From the NCBI RefSeq assembly GCF_025024155.1, contig NW_026251713.1, positions 248,001 through 312,000 on the forward strand: 64,000 nucleotides of DNA. The letters run 5' to 3'. The position numbers were made by a program, and so were the translations under genes. Numbering within the stretch: position 1 is the first letter of the stretch; each line of letters opens with the position of its first letter. The notes beneath the pieces were generated by a model. It searched no databases. It saw nothing but the letters and a program-made list of their open reading frames with translations, and had not been told where the DNA came from. Shown piece by piece: positions 1 to 11,368 of this stretch. This DNA is from Gamsiella multidivaricata. Taxonomy: Eukaryota > Mortierellomycota > Mortierellomycetes > Mortierellales > Mortierellaceae.

Positions 1-1
1 C

Positions 2-435
2 CATGGCAAGGAAGCCAACTACGATCAACACGCTGGTGTGGCGTTTCCCGACAACAAGTCCTTGCCGCATGTGCTTGATCAGCTCGACACGCTTACGGTT
101 CAGCCTTCGTCCACACCAGAGTGCAAAAGGACCAAAGAAAATGTTAACGCAGCAATCAAGGAGAGTATCCTGGCCATAGATACAATGGGATACTCAGGAC
201 GACTCGGGAGAGGGCGAAAGTTAATTAGAGGCGACCTATGGTCATTATTGGTGATGGTGACTTCAAAAACAAGATATCTTTTGCAGATATCCCTAGAGAC
301 TCCAACCTCCGGGCCGCTCGATCATCTGTCCTGACCGGTCTCCAGCGCGATCGGGAGCGCAACGCTGACCAGAACAAGACTTCAACGCCCGGTACGCTGA
401 ATTGGCAACCTGTCAAGGAGCAAAAAGCTCATTAA
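2..435 (+). pseudogene. Broken coding fragment, possibly a mobile-element relic
   Basis: The window opens inside a sequence that reads like protein in one frame up to about position 230. It then continues in a second frame (about 230-435), which ends at a TAA just before the tRNA gene. The second frame contains the stretch VIIGDGDFKNK. No single frame spans both parts and I see no convincing intron between them, so a frameshift or decay is likely. The 5' part lies outside the window. I do not recognise the family. The position next to a tRNA and the broken frame would suit a relic of a mobile element, but that is a guess. Confidence 0.3.
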
Positions 436-454
436 GCTGGGCAGCAAAAGAGAG

Positions 455-527
455 TTCCCAGTCCGGGGATCGAACCCGGGCCTTGTCGGTGAGAGCGACA
501 AATCCTGACCACTGGACCAACTAGGAA
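455..527 (-). tRNA. tRNA-Glu (anticodon CTC)
   Basis: On the minus strand the sequence folds as a 73-nt tRNA without an intron. The acceptor arms TTCCTAG and CTGGGAA pair over 7 bp with one G-U. The anticodon stem TGTCG/CGACA closes the 7-nt loop CTCTCAC, giving anticodon CTC for Glu. The T arm contains GGGTTCGATCC, the internal B box. No CCA is encoded, as expected in a eukaryote. A run of four T on the minus strand (446-449) a few bases past the 3' end can act as the RNA polymerase III terminator. Confidence 0.95.
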
Positions 528-2017
528 TTTGTTGATGTTAATCCTTATATTATAAAATTTATATATCTAAATTAATTTCCATAAATGCATATTTCTATAA
601 ATGCACATTTTTTAGCTGGTGTTCTATAAATGCAAAGTACTCTAAAATTCTTTAATTGCAAGTTCTTTATTTCGCCCACCGTTTTCTCTCGTCGACTAGC
701 CTGGCCCCCTTTCTTTGTTCTTCCGATCTTTGCACCACTTCCCGCTCGTTACTCTTTTGTTTGTTCTCACTTAATGATTTCATTCCTATCGTCCCCATTC
801 GTTATATCCACAATCACGTCGATTATTAAGCGCAGTGAACTTTCTCGAAACAGCTGTGTAGTAAAAGCATGGTTAATCTATCTACAATAAATCCGGGCTT
901 TAGATCGATGTGCTGAGCCCAGCCCAGTAGATAAGTTTCTGGGTCAGTTGTCGCTTCGCCCAATTGGCTGTTGCTTTGTGTTGAGACCCCTCGCGTTTGG
1001 TATTAAGCTCATTTATTTACGATTGACTGGTTCACTCCACTGTTAGCCTTTCCTAAATATCTACTACCTTCCTCAGTACTCTCCCTATTTTGACTCATCC
1101 CAGTTCACCCATAACAATAAGATGTCGCTTTTTTCATTAGATTTCGCCCAGCCTTTGGGCTGGCACAGGAGCACAAAGCTTGCAAAATCGCTCAGAACAT
1201 ATTCTGCTATGAGTAATAGAATGCGATCAAAATCATTTCAACAGAATAAATGTTTTCATTTTTTTAGGATCAGTTCTGAGGAGAAGTGTTATGGGGATCG
1301 CGCATACTACATCATCCGAATTGACAGACAGTTTGACATGAAATATAAAAGTGTGCGCTGCATATTATCCGACGGTTGCAAGGAGTGTCAAAGCATGTAT
1401 GCATTTTGCATAAGGTCAAGGCGACTGTCACCGACGGTTGAAATGGTGAAAGAAATGCAATGTCATTACTGACAAAGTCATTTTCTTTGCGAGCCACCAC
1501 GCCATTGTCAGTAATGCAGCGTAGATGAAAAGGCGCATTCGCGTACACCACAGTGGGATTCATAAGACTGAGTAACAGTTGCGAAGCAATGAATAACGCG
1601 TTTTTATTTCTAAATTCTTTCAAAACTATGGTGTGAGGGTAAAAAAATATGAAGAGTGGTATGCCACCCTTTGATCTTTCCTCAATGTCGACACGCTGTC
1701 CTTGCAAAGTGATCACTAGGCAATGGAAAGAAAGAGATGAGGAATAAATAAAAGGCGGCCGGCTGCTAGAAAAATATAGTAGCGTTCGTAACATAGTGTT
1801 GTTTGTTGTTGTTGTTTCCCTTGCTGAAGGACCGAGGTGAAGAGCGCGGAGTATCTCCCTGCGAAAAGAAGCAAAAGAAAAAAAAAAAACGTTGAACTAA
1901 AGAGGACGAGGAATGAAAGCTGGTATCGGTAGTTGTCATCCGTTGACTCGTAAGACCTTCAAATGCCGGAGTATCCTCATCGGAATTTCATGACCGGATA
2001 GCGCAGCTCGGAGTCAT
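528..2017. other. Gene-poor, partly A+T-rich interval
   Basis: I found no supportable gene here. The first 120 bases are very A+T-rich and hold three copies of the 9-mer ATAAATGCA (581-589, 597-605, 626-634). A short hairpin (CCAGCC...GGCTGG) lies near 1148-1164 and an inverted repeat at 1464-1516. The open frames are short, lack a recognisable product and look like chance. The last part, below 2018, is the 3' flank of the RBM39-like gene on the minus strand. Confidence 0.6.
1464..1516. repeat. 12-bp perfect inverted repeat with a 29-nt loop
   Basis: CATTACTGACAA at 1464-1475 is the exact reverse complement of TTGTCAGTAATG at 1505-1516. The arms do not extend further without mismatches. No gene is known on either side within several hundred bases. 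The repeat could be a hairpin or the worn end of a small inverted-repeat element. Confidence 0.6.
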
Positions 2018-4756
2018 CTACAAATTAGCTGCACGAGGAAAGCGGACGTTATACAGCATCTCCGGGAGGTAGGCAGCAACGATTTGCCTACCGGCAAAGA
2101 ATCGACCTCCTAGCGTCTGCACTGCATTTGTAGCAGATTGGACGGTGTCAAATTTTAGATAGATCTCACCCTAATAAACAAGAAAGCAATAAAGACCGTC
2201 AGCATTGCGCCATGATTCGCCAACAGCATCCTTTAGTATTGCTAAAAATTCAACATACCGGTGAATCCTGTTCCACGTGAATGTGAACGACCGGCCCATT
2301 CTTCTCTGCCTCTTCCTTCACATCCTCTTCGAGCTCTTTAGCCCAGTCTGGCTCCATTTTACTAACATTGCCATCGTAACAAAAGAGATAGAGAAATGGA
2401 GGTGGATATTAGCATTGAAGACAAGTTGGGATATGAAAAAAAATGAAGCCTCTCCGACCCGCATTTGCAACTTACTCTTCATCTGCGAACATATTTTTCA
2501 AAAGGACTGAGCGAGAGGGCATAACGACCGGAAGTTGTCTAGGTGGGCTGTTGAGTAGCGGAAATATTAAAAAGAGACAATTAGACATCGTATACAGTAT
2601 TCTTACTGCCTACAAGCCGCATAGATTAACGCGAGGCAGTTGGTGCTTACACAAAAGATGGAACAACAGGAGCAGGCACAGCAGCGGTGACTGCAGAGGG
2701 GACGGCTCCAAGACTAGCATCACCCCTAGCCAGTTTCTGCATCAGCTCAGCTCGCGACTGTGAAGTCATAGCATATCCAACAGTGTCTAAAAGCGAGAAT
2801 TTAGGAAAACACATAGTCAGTTCCAAGGTCGCAATGTTAAAACATGTTTTCCATGGCTCCATAATTCGCAACTGTGAAATGTACATACCGCTATCGTCAA
2901 TGCTAATGCTGTTGTTGATCTGACCATTGCTGTATTGGTAGTTGTTATTCGTTTGAGGATTGCTTCCTCTCTCTGTCACAAGTCCAACTTTGATCTAGTA
3001 GCGGCATAATACAAGGCGATTGTTAATTCTAAATCGCCTTCCACATCATCACTGCCATCAATCCTGAACGAGTTCGCAACGAAGATTGTTTAAACATACT
3101 GTTCTTCCAGCCAAAACATATCCGTTCATACGCTCCATGGCCTGCTTTGCATCGTCTGCATTTTTGTACCTATTTGGGATAAAAAATAGACCTAGTTAGC
3201 CGAAATTACCATATGCAACCGTACAACCGCCTTGAACCAAACGCAGGACGGATACGTACTGAACAAAAGCGAATCCTTTGGATTTTCCTGTCTCAGCGTC
3301 CCTATGCAATTTGATGAACTCGATAGGCCCAAAAGGCTCAAGAACCTGCTTAAGATCATCCTCGGTCAAGTCAAAGTTCACCGAACCAACATAAAGACGA
3401 TGCTGGGAAAGGTCAGCTTGGGCGGGCTGCGCAGACGCCTCGGCAGTTGCAGCTTGCCTAAATGTAATACGATAAAACAATGCGTCAGGATACTGTGCAT
3501 AATGGCAAGCGTCTTCACAGATCTTGACATATCGTCGTCAGTTCATTACTAGACATACATTTGCGAGGCAGCTTGCAAAGCCAAGCGGTTCTTCTCTGAC
3601 TCCGTGTGCTTGGCGATGACAGGGATGCCTAACAGTTTCTGTCCAGTCAATTCGATTGCTTTGCCTACTGATTCTTCGTCATAAAACTCCACGTATCCAA
3701 CCCTATCATGGAATAAAAAGATGCGCCAGACGTGAGTTCCCTACTATCATATCATCGTAGCTGGAGACGCCACAGAGCGATTAGGCTCTAACATACCCCT
3801 TTGATCGTCCGGTATTGCGATCCTCGATAATGCGAGCAGCGCGCACTTTTCCTGCTTGGGAAAAGAATGCCTCCAGCTCAGAAGAGCGAAGTCGAGCCGA
3901 CAATTGCATCACAAATACAGTGCGACGGTCGCAGGTAGCTTCATCTGCGGGAGGAGAAGGGGATCTTCTGCGGCGAGAGTGTCTATATGTCATCAAACAA
4001 TAGCGTTAGTACACAGCACGCTGAGATAAGAATACCCTTGTAAAATGCTGCAATGACATACCCTCCATATCCTCTGGGGCTTCTACTCCTACGTGAGCTA
4101 GGGTCCCGAGAATAGCTCCCTCGGCTGTCCCTGTCGTAGCGATCCCTATCGTAGCGTTCTCTGTCATATCTATCTCTATCATAGCGATCGCTGTGATGAC
4201 CGCGGCCGACTCTGTAGTCGCGGTAATCCCTGTCTCTGTAATCTCTATGCTCCCTATGCTCCCTATAATGATCGGCGTAGTCCCGGTGATCCCTAGAGTG
4301 TCGAGGCGAACGGGACCTTGAACGACGATGGCGCTTGGTTCCTGATCGCTCATCATCCTTCTCTTTGGAGTGCCCGCGCTCTTTTGACTCTGAATAGCGT
4401 CGTTCATGGTCGCGAGGAGATGCAGAGCGATGGCTGTCTCTGTATGGATCGACCGAGGGCACTCGTTCGCTACTAATAACGTATATGAAAAGTTAGTGGC
4501 TGAAGCTGGCCAAATTGCCCTATTCACAGCGCTAGGAAAAAATAGGAATAAAATACCTCTTTGAATTGCGACGAGAGGTGTCGACTTCCATAGGGATGGA
4601 CGGTTGGTGTTGCTCCTGCAGTGAAGCAAAAGGAACAGGTCGTTAGTCGACGTTCAGCTTCTGCTCAGTATCGGGCAGGATGAATCAATCTTGAATGCAA
4701 CCTGGTACCTTCTGGAAAGGGGCGTCCACCATGGCTTCGATTGTGTCGTAGTCCAT
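2018..4756 (-). CDS. RBM39/CAPER-alpha-like splicing factor (CC1-like family)
   Basis: This is a nuclear SR-like RNA-binding protein expected to act in 3' splice-site selection with U2AF. The order of parts matches RBM39. An N-terminal [16 protein letters not shown] lies on a 48-nt first exon (4709-4756). An RS/RD-rich arm follows (about 4070-4472). RRM1 contains [12 protein letters not shown] and RRM2 contains [21 protein letters not shown] linker contains [10 protein letters not shown], and the C-terminal UHM-type RRM includes [17 protein letters not shown]. The protein ends ...RAANL with TAG at 2018-2020. At least eight introns are needed. The start is chosen because exon 1 joins in frame to [15 protein letters not shown] and matches the conserved family N-terminus. 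The gene diverges from PGS1. The exon 3 acceptor is a tandem NAGNAG. Some internal junctions were placed by eye. Confidence 0.92.
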
Positions 4757-5019
4757 GCTTTGTTGATGCAGTATAAGAGCGAAGTAGAGAAAAAAGGAGC
4801 CTTGGAAGTGCGAAGGAGTGAATTGCGGAAGGAAGAAAGGAAGAAAGGAATGCTCATCTGTTTTCTTTCTTTTGCGCAGGCCTAAAAAAAAGACCAGGTC
4901 CAAGTGCTTTGTGGCGAACCGAAGCCACCAATCTAATTTTTTTTTTTTTTTTTTTGGTTGGGCACTCCCGAGCTCGCACTCCGTATCCGACATCACACCA
5001 TCACATACCATTACCTCTC
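4757..5019. promoter_or_regulatory. Divergent promoter between RBM39-like and PGS1
   Basis: Two start codons face away from each other across 263 bp, so both genes must be transcribed from this interval. It contains an unbroken T19 tract (4937-4955), the kind of poly(dA:dT) that excludes nucleosomes in fungi. I see no clear TATA box. Confidence 0.6.
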
Positions 5020-7156
5020 ATGCTGGCCACAATCACTACCATTCGTAGAGTGGCGCCTGTGAACACCATAGCAAGTGCCGCGGCTTGTGTGCGACAGCTC
5101 GCCACCCAGAGCTCTGCGGTCGGACAGAGCACTGAGCAGGACTATATTACACAGACGCGACAACTGCTTCAGGATGCCCGCCCTGCTCTTCCTCGGTTTA
5201 GTCTTCAGGGCGAGAATATTCGGCCGATCCTTGGCCCTTCACAGTTTTACAGCGAAATGAAGGTGGGCCCCGGCGGTTGTTCAAATAAGATCGATTTGCT
5301 TACGGCCGATACACTCGAAACTAAATCTTGGCCCTTGTCATAAGTAGGATCATATCCGCAATGCGCAGAGGTCGATTACATTAGCAGCCCTCTACCTCGG
5401 ACATTCCGAGAGCGATCTTGTAGGTCACGATGGCCATACCGTGAGGGAGACATTTGTCCTGATAGACGCTTTCATACTTTTATCCGATCCACTCATTCAT
5501 TCGATACTTTGACTATTTTCAATGATAGATCACAGCTTTATCAGATGCCTTACGAAGCCGACCTAATTTGAAGTTGAATCTATTGTTGGACTCATTACGT
5601 GGCACACGGGACTCAGGAAAGGGCAGCTCTGCATCACTTCTATATCCTCTTCTCAAGGCGTACCCGAATCAAGTCTGTATTTCGATGTACCATACTCCGG
5701 ACCTCAGCGGATTATTGAAACGAGTCATGCCGCCGAGATTTAACGAGGGTATTGGATTGATGCATATGAAGGTCTATGCATTTGACGACACGCTGATCAT
5801 GAGTGGGTATGTATGGTGTCGTGAGGAATGGCAGGTTGAGTGGGACGTGTCCATACCCAGGTTATTTCGACTGACACTGTATGCGAACCCTTTCCACCAA
5901 ATTCTAGGGCGAACATGAGCCATGATTACTTTACGAACCGCCAGGATCGATACATTACGTTCTGCAACAGGGATATCACTGAATACTACTGCGATCTAGT
6001 TTCCACAGTATCGTCATTCTCATATACTATGCAGGAGAAGGACAACCACTTTACCCTGGGCATTGCGAATGGAGTTCCCGACCCAGTGCAGGAGAGCAGG
6101 CAGTTCAAGCGGCATGCAACAAACACAATGCGTACATTCTTGAAAAAATGGACAAAAGTTCAGCAGTCGCCCGACGATCCATCCTACGACACGACCTTAT
6201 ACCCGCTTGTTCAGATGGGGCCATTTGGTTTGCGACAAGACGAGCGGGTGACCCTTTTGATGCTGGAGCGCATTCTTCACGCGAACAAGCAAGAGGAACC
6301 GACCAAACTGTTTATCACTTCTGGATACTTCAACTTTGAGAAGAAATACAGCCAGACGATCGTGCAATCTAAAGCAGCAGACGTGTGTCTAATTGCAGCT
6401 TCACCAGAGGTTTGTTCAGCACTCGACTGCGATGGATCGGAAGGAGCAGAAGTATACGGATTGGGCTAAGATGAGCTCTTCTCTTGTTAACAACTTTAGG
6501 CAAATGGATTCTATAATTCCGCAGGTATCTCGAAATACATTCCGCCGGCCTATACACTTATCGAGCAGCGATTCCTTAAAGATGCGAAGCGTGCAGGAAA
6601 TGCTGAGCGGATAAAAATCGAAGAATATCATCGTAAAGGATGGACATACCATGCAAAAGGCACGCCCTCGCACTTTATTATTCTTTCTGGTTGTCATCGT
6701 CTGTTCGCGCTGTATACTGTCAAGGGCTAAACATGATTCATCTTGGCACGCGAATCTAGGTCTTTGGGTCTATCCACCACACTCGGATCTGCCCGTCATG
6801 ACAACCATCGGGTCGCCCAACTTTGGATATCGGTCGATCGTTCGTGATCTGGAGGCGCAGCTTTTCCTTGTGACATCAAACCAGGGCTTACGGAAGAGTC
6901 TTCACGAGGTAACTCGCCTACTAGGGATCTTTGTTACTATCAAGCAAAGCAAGCGACCCAATGATCAATTATCTGCTAACCCTTTTCGTTGTAATGGTAA
7001 TCATGTTGATCTTATTTATATTTTTACTGGAAACAGGAACTGAGCAGTCTGCGCCAGCATGCACACCCTGTGACGGAGGCTACATTTAAGGCTCCGGATC
7101 GGCAGGTGCCTGTGTGGGTTGGAGGTGCTAGTAGAGCTATTAGGACCATGCTCTGA
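5020..7156 (+). CDS. PGS1: CDP-diacylglycerol--glycerol-3-phosphate 3-phosphatidyltransferase, mitochondrial (PGP synthase)
   Basis: The enzyme makes phosphatidylglycerophosphate from CDP-diacylglycerol and glycerol-3-phosphate. This is the committed step to cardiolipin in the mitochondrion. Seven exons (5020-5262, 5348-5419, 5529-5806, 5908-6409, 6500-6659, 6760-6908, 7037-7156) give 507 residues. The N-terminus is basic and Ser/Ala-rich, as in a mitochondrial presequence. The two phospholipase-D-type motifs are visible: HMKVYAFDD near residue 184 and HAKGLWVY near residue 416, followed by IGSPNFGYRS. GANMSHDYFTNRQDRY is also typical of the family. Intron 5 appears to start with GC at 6660. 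Using a GT further downstream would insert about ten residues into the conserved HAKGLW motif. Confidence 0.95.
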
Positions 7157-7572
7157 AATAAAATTGTTGCGGTAGCCCAGAGCCTCGAATCATTTCACAA
7201 GAGCCGAAGGAGTGGACCGCAGGGACCGCTTCTGCATCCACATCCGCATCCAATAACATGGTCTGAGACTGGAGACATCTCGACATCGGAGGTTTGTTCT
7301 TGCGGAGCCTTTGACATACTTTGTTGCGTCCGCTTCTGGCAGCATGGTTCATAAAGACAGTCACTTGCCTCGCATAAAAAACACTTTGATCTCTCTTATC
7401 TCTCTTTTTTTTGTTCTCATCGATCGATCCACCGTTTACTTCCGCCCTCTTTCTTCAATACACGCGTCTACTCGTCTCTCTGCTCTCTTCATCTCTCTTC
7501 CGCCTTCCTCTCTTCAGCTTCTTTATCGTTTCTACACTCCTCTTCGTTTTAATCCTCACTCCACTTTGAATC
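7157..7572 (+). promoter_or_regulatory. Upstream region and leader of eIF4E
   Basis: No gene is seen in this 416-bp gap between the PGS1 stop and the eIF4E start. The last 200 bases before the ATG are strongly pyrimidine-rich on the coding strand (about 7390-7560), a pattern repeated upstream of other genes in the window. The first part should hold the PGS1 3' end. Confidence 0.5.
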
Positions 7573-8754
7573 ATGGCTCAGCAGGACAGCAGCAACACCA
7601 ACAACAACAGTCTCACTGTTCCAACTGAAGGGGGCAAATACGTTACTGTCTTCAATGATCCCGTCAACTTCAACGCCAAGCATCCTCTTAACAACTCTTG
7701 GACTCTCTGGTTCGACAATCCCGGCAAGAAGTCCAATGCCAACAACTGGGAGCAGTCGCTCAAGGAGCTCATTACCTTCGATACAGTCGAGGACTTTTGG
7801 GGGTAACGTAACTTTTTCAGGATCTCTCCGTCTACGCTGTCCCGGCGCACGGTCGTCCCTCTGCACTCTTCTTCAGTGTATACACTTGACTGCGGCCGAT
7901 TGGTAATCGCTGCCGCGCTTCGCCTTTTGTCATTCGCTATGACAGCGAGTGCGCAGACTGGGCCCAATTGACACCCTCAGCCAATTGGAATACGATTTTG
8001 AGATGATCCACACTTGGATCACCAGGGGGAACGATCTTCTGCAGCCGCATTATTCCATCTTTGAACAGCCAATGCCGCATATTAGCTGCGGCGAGTAGGA
8101 CATTCGACTAACCAAACTCGGTCCTCTTTCTTTCTTTCTTTTTTTTTCACTTTACAGGGTATACAACAACATTATGAAGACCTGCGACTTGGGTATTAGT
8201 TCCAACTACCATTTATTCAAGCAAGGAATCAAGCCTATGTGGGAGGACCCCGCGAACAAGCGCGGAGGCAAGTGGAGCATCCAGTTGCCTCGCAACAAGA
8301 CCATGAACGAGATCGATAATATCTGGCTGTACACAGTAAGCATGGGTTATTTGCACAGGATTACTGGTCATCGACATCCATGAGTTGTTTTTAATAACGG
8401 CATTAATTCTTATTCATGTTGGTAATCCTTCTAGATGCTGGCTTGTATCGGCGAGGCTTTTGAACAGGAGAGCGAGGTGTGCGGTGCCGTAGTATCTGTC
8501 CGCAAAGCATTCTTCAGGATAGCGCTGTGGACGCGATCATCCGACAACTACGAGACGGCCATGAGTATTGGGTATGAATGACCTGCTTGATCTGGTCATA
8601 TTCTGATTTTTCGTCTTGGTAGCCTTTAAACACTAACATTTTTATATTATATCTTCTTAGTCGCATCCTCAAGAGAGCCGCTAACCTCAACGGAACTCTT
8701 GAGTTCCAGAGCCACCATGAGTCGTCCAACACTGGGAAGGCTTGGACCGTGTAA
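7573..8754 (+). CDS. eIF4E: Translation initiation factor eIF4E (mRNA cap-binding protein)
   Basis: The protein binds the m7G cap and recruits eIF4G in the cytoplasm. Four exons (7573-7802, 8158-8335, 8435-8571, 8661-8754) join in frame to about 212 residues, a normal length. Family landmarks are HPLNNSWTLWFDNP, TVEDFWGVYNNI, the cap-pocket stretch WEDPANKRGGKW and NGTLEFQSHHES, ending GKAWTV. Tryptophans fall at the usual places. Intron 1 is the longest (355 nt) and I see nothing recognisable inside it. The start sits after a pyrimidine-rich leader and opens a short Gln/Asn-rich tail before the conserved fold. A candidate eIF4E-binding protein lies about 44 kb away in this window. Confidence 0.97.
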
Positions 8755-9335
8755 AGAGCCAGCGGGATTGAGCAGGACGAACACCTCTCGGCACCGAAAC
8801 GCCAACTCGGGATTGGTCTCCTCTCATTCAAATGCACCACCAACACTTCTTTCCTGCACAATTTTTTTTTTTTTGTCATCGCCCTTTGCATTCTTTGTAT
8901 TGCTCTTGACTTCATACTCATACTTGCACGTCTTTCCCAGCTCAATTTGCTTTCATATTCTTTTCATATTTTTGTATGTACTCTTTTTTTTATTCTTACA
9001 TCCAGCGCAAAGAATCGAATCCACTCATAGACACAGCCCCGCTTTCCCTTCCATCAATTATTGCCATAATTTCCCTGCCTTAGTTTCTTTTCTCTTTCTT
9101 TTTCTTTCACAACGAGCTGGGAACATTGAGATGGAATGCATTACTAAGGACATGGACGACGAAGAACGGATCACAGGAAAAGAGAAATGCTACGCATACT
9201 CCAAGAATCCACATGCACACCCAAGGCTGTGAAGAGGCACACGACACGTTTTTATTAACACGATGAGAGGACAGTGAACTTTCCAGAGTGAAATAAAAAA
9301 AAGCGACTGCGTCGTTTCTTCCTTTAATCTTAGCT
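8755..9335. other. Convergent intergenic interval
   Basis: The interval separates the eIF4E stop from the stop of the minus-strand coiled-coil gene. It is T-rich (8850-9110) and should hold both 3' ends. No gene was seen. Confidence 0.5.
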
Positions 9336-10902
9336 TCACATGTTGCTGACGACTATCTGGCGACGCTGGGCGAGTTCCATCCTGAGAGACCACAGTGCTG
9401 ATTCAAGGTTGGACAATTCCTCCTTGTCCAACAGCAGCTGATACTCCTCCCCGCTAGCCTTTTCTTCCACCTCAATGGACATTTGGTCAAGGCGAAGGAA
9501 TTCCTGAAGAGCATCATTTGCTTCCTGATCTCGTTTTCTAAGAAAAATGAAAAGAAAAGGAAAGAAAAAGTTTCTGATGTTAGACATTGCTGTCACCATG
9601 AAAACGTCGCTGGCAGCACTAAAAGACATTTACAGTACCTTTCAGTTTCCTCCGCATGTTTGAGTCTCTCGTTCAATTCGTCTGCGCGAATGTTGATCCG
9701 TCGTTCGTATACCTTGTTGAACAAGTGTGCCTGCAGTTTCCCAAAGAAGATGAAGATGAAGTTCACGATGAGTTGCTTTCGCCGCAAAATAATCAAGCAC
9801 CAAGTCTTGAAAGTGCAGAGCAATGGCCTGTTTGTTCATTACCAAAGCCTCGGCTTTCTGTTCTTCAGTCCCCAAAACTTTCTTCGACTCGGCGATCATG
9901 TTTTCCAACTCTGCTATTCTTTCATCTTTCTTTTGAATATTCGCCTTGATACTTTCGATCGTCTCCGGTTTAAACATTTTTTTCAGCTGGACTGATATCT
10001 CAGGAAACTCCTCCGTGATCTTCATGACCTCCTCATACTCTACCCGTAGTTTGTCTCTCTCGGCCCGTAGTTGTTGCAGGGCCTCCACTTCGGTCTCCTC
10101 GCGGTCCTTCAAAATCTCCTGCCGATGTTGTTCCATCTCCTGAAACCGGTTTTTGATTTTGATCAACTCCTGATCTTTTGCTGCCAGACTATCGTTCAGA
10201 CCACGGATGATCTCCCATAGTTGTTGTAAACTCCCGCTGTTTTTGAGAGACTGTTCCTGCAGCTTATCCAAGTCGCGCTTTAAATTCCGTAGCTGGGTCC
10301 TGCCCATTTGCATCACTTTGTCATGCTGCTCAGTGGAAGTGACTAGCTCGTGACGAGTAGATCGGATATCGCGCTTGAGTCTCTCCTCAGCGTCCCGGTG
10401 CTGCTTGAGTGAGATTTCGAGGCTTTTGATACGTTCGACAGTCTTTGCGTCCAAAGGAATGATATCTGAGAGTTGAAGTCCAGCATTCGAGACAGTGCTG
10501 TTGAGAAGAACTTCGGACTCTGGATAGACGGGCGTGGTCGTAACGCTTTTTTCTGTGTTGTTCGATGTAGAGAGTGTGTTGCCACTGCTGCCTATGACAC
10601 TACTCCGATGTACACCAGTCCTTGACTAGGTAATATTTTTGAAAACAATGTCAATTAGGAGCAGGGTCACATAATAGAATGTTCGCAACAGGTCCTCCAT
10701 GAAAACAAAAGCTCCGTCAAGGCCTTACAGATGGTGATGGCGTCTGTGCAGTGGCAGAGGTACGGCCGATAGACGCTGTCCGCGTCCGAGAAGCAGTTGG
10801 TGTCCTGGGTGTACGAGGAGAGTTCGATGCGCGCGGGGTGTCGCTCGCAGCCTGTTTTGTGGCGCGCTCTGGCGTGCTTATGGGAGTCTTGTTGCGATCC
10901 AT
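9336..10902 (-). CDS. Coiled-coil protein of unknown function
   Basis: I do not recognise the family. Exon 1 (10729-10902) encodes a basic Ser/Thr/Pro-rich head with several TP and SP sites (TPIST, SPRTPRTPTASRT), possible kinase targets. Exon 2 runs from 10625 and encodes a long heptad-rich coiled coil from DAKTVERIKSLEISLKQH through LENMIAESKKVLG. Two further exons continue the coil (AHLFNKVYERRINIRADELN, then RKRDQEANDALQEF) and end ...QRRQIVVSNM. Total size is about 390-400 residues. The junction near 9740-9800 is uncertain: either a GT donor after FQDL or a GC donor after DYFAAK keeps the frame. A cytoskeletal, kinetochore or vesicle-tether role would suit this architecture but is not shown. 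Confidence 0.75.
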
Positions 10903-11368
10903 TATCGATATACGTGTTGTATGGGATTGTGCTGCGTTGCTCTTGTGGTCTGCTGGGTCTGCTGTTGAATGATGTGTGATGGTGCGAAGAGGAACGATTT
11001 GGTGGCGAACGAAAACAAGCGGTTGAGCGTTTGTTTGTGCACAGCGCCTTACAGCAGCAACAGCGGCAAAAAAAAAAAAAAAAAAAAGAGGCGGCTCGTG
11101 ACTGTCGCACGCATTTTGAGTGGTGGGTTTGCAGGTCGCACGCTCTCGGAGGAGCGGACCCTTCTTGTCTTTCTTACGCTCTTTCTCTTCGTTCGCTCCT
11201 CCTTCCCTCCCCATTCTTCCCTCTCCATTCTTCCCCCTTTCTCTTTCCTTCTCACTTTCTCTGTCTCTCATTTTTTTCCTCATCCAGAAGAAGGCGACCG
11301 TCAAGAAAACAGCTTCCAAGGAAAAAATAAAATAAAAAAATAACGCTCAAGTCGGACACTGGCTTGCC
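10903..11368. promoter_or_regulatory. Divergent promoter, coiled-coil gene / AMPK beta
   Basis: Start codons face outward across 466 bp. The interval holds an A20 tract (11068-11087). A pyrimidine-rich stretch on the plus strand (about 11160-11280) lies directly upstream of the AMPK beta start. No gene was seen. Confidence 0.55.
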
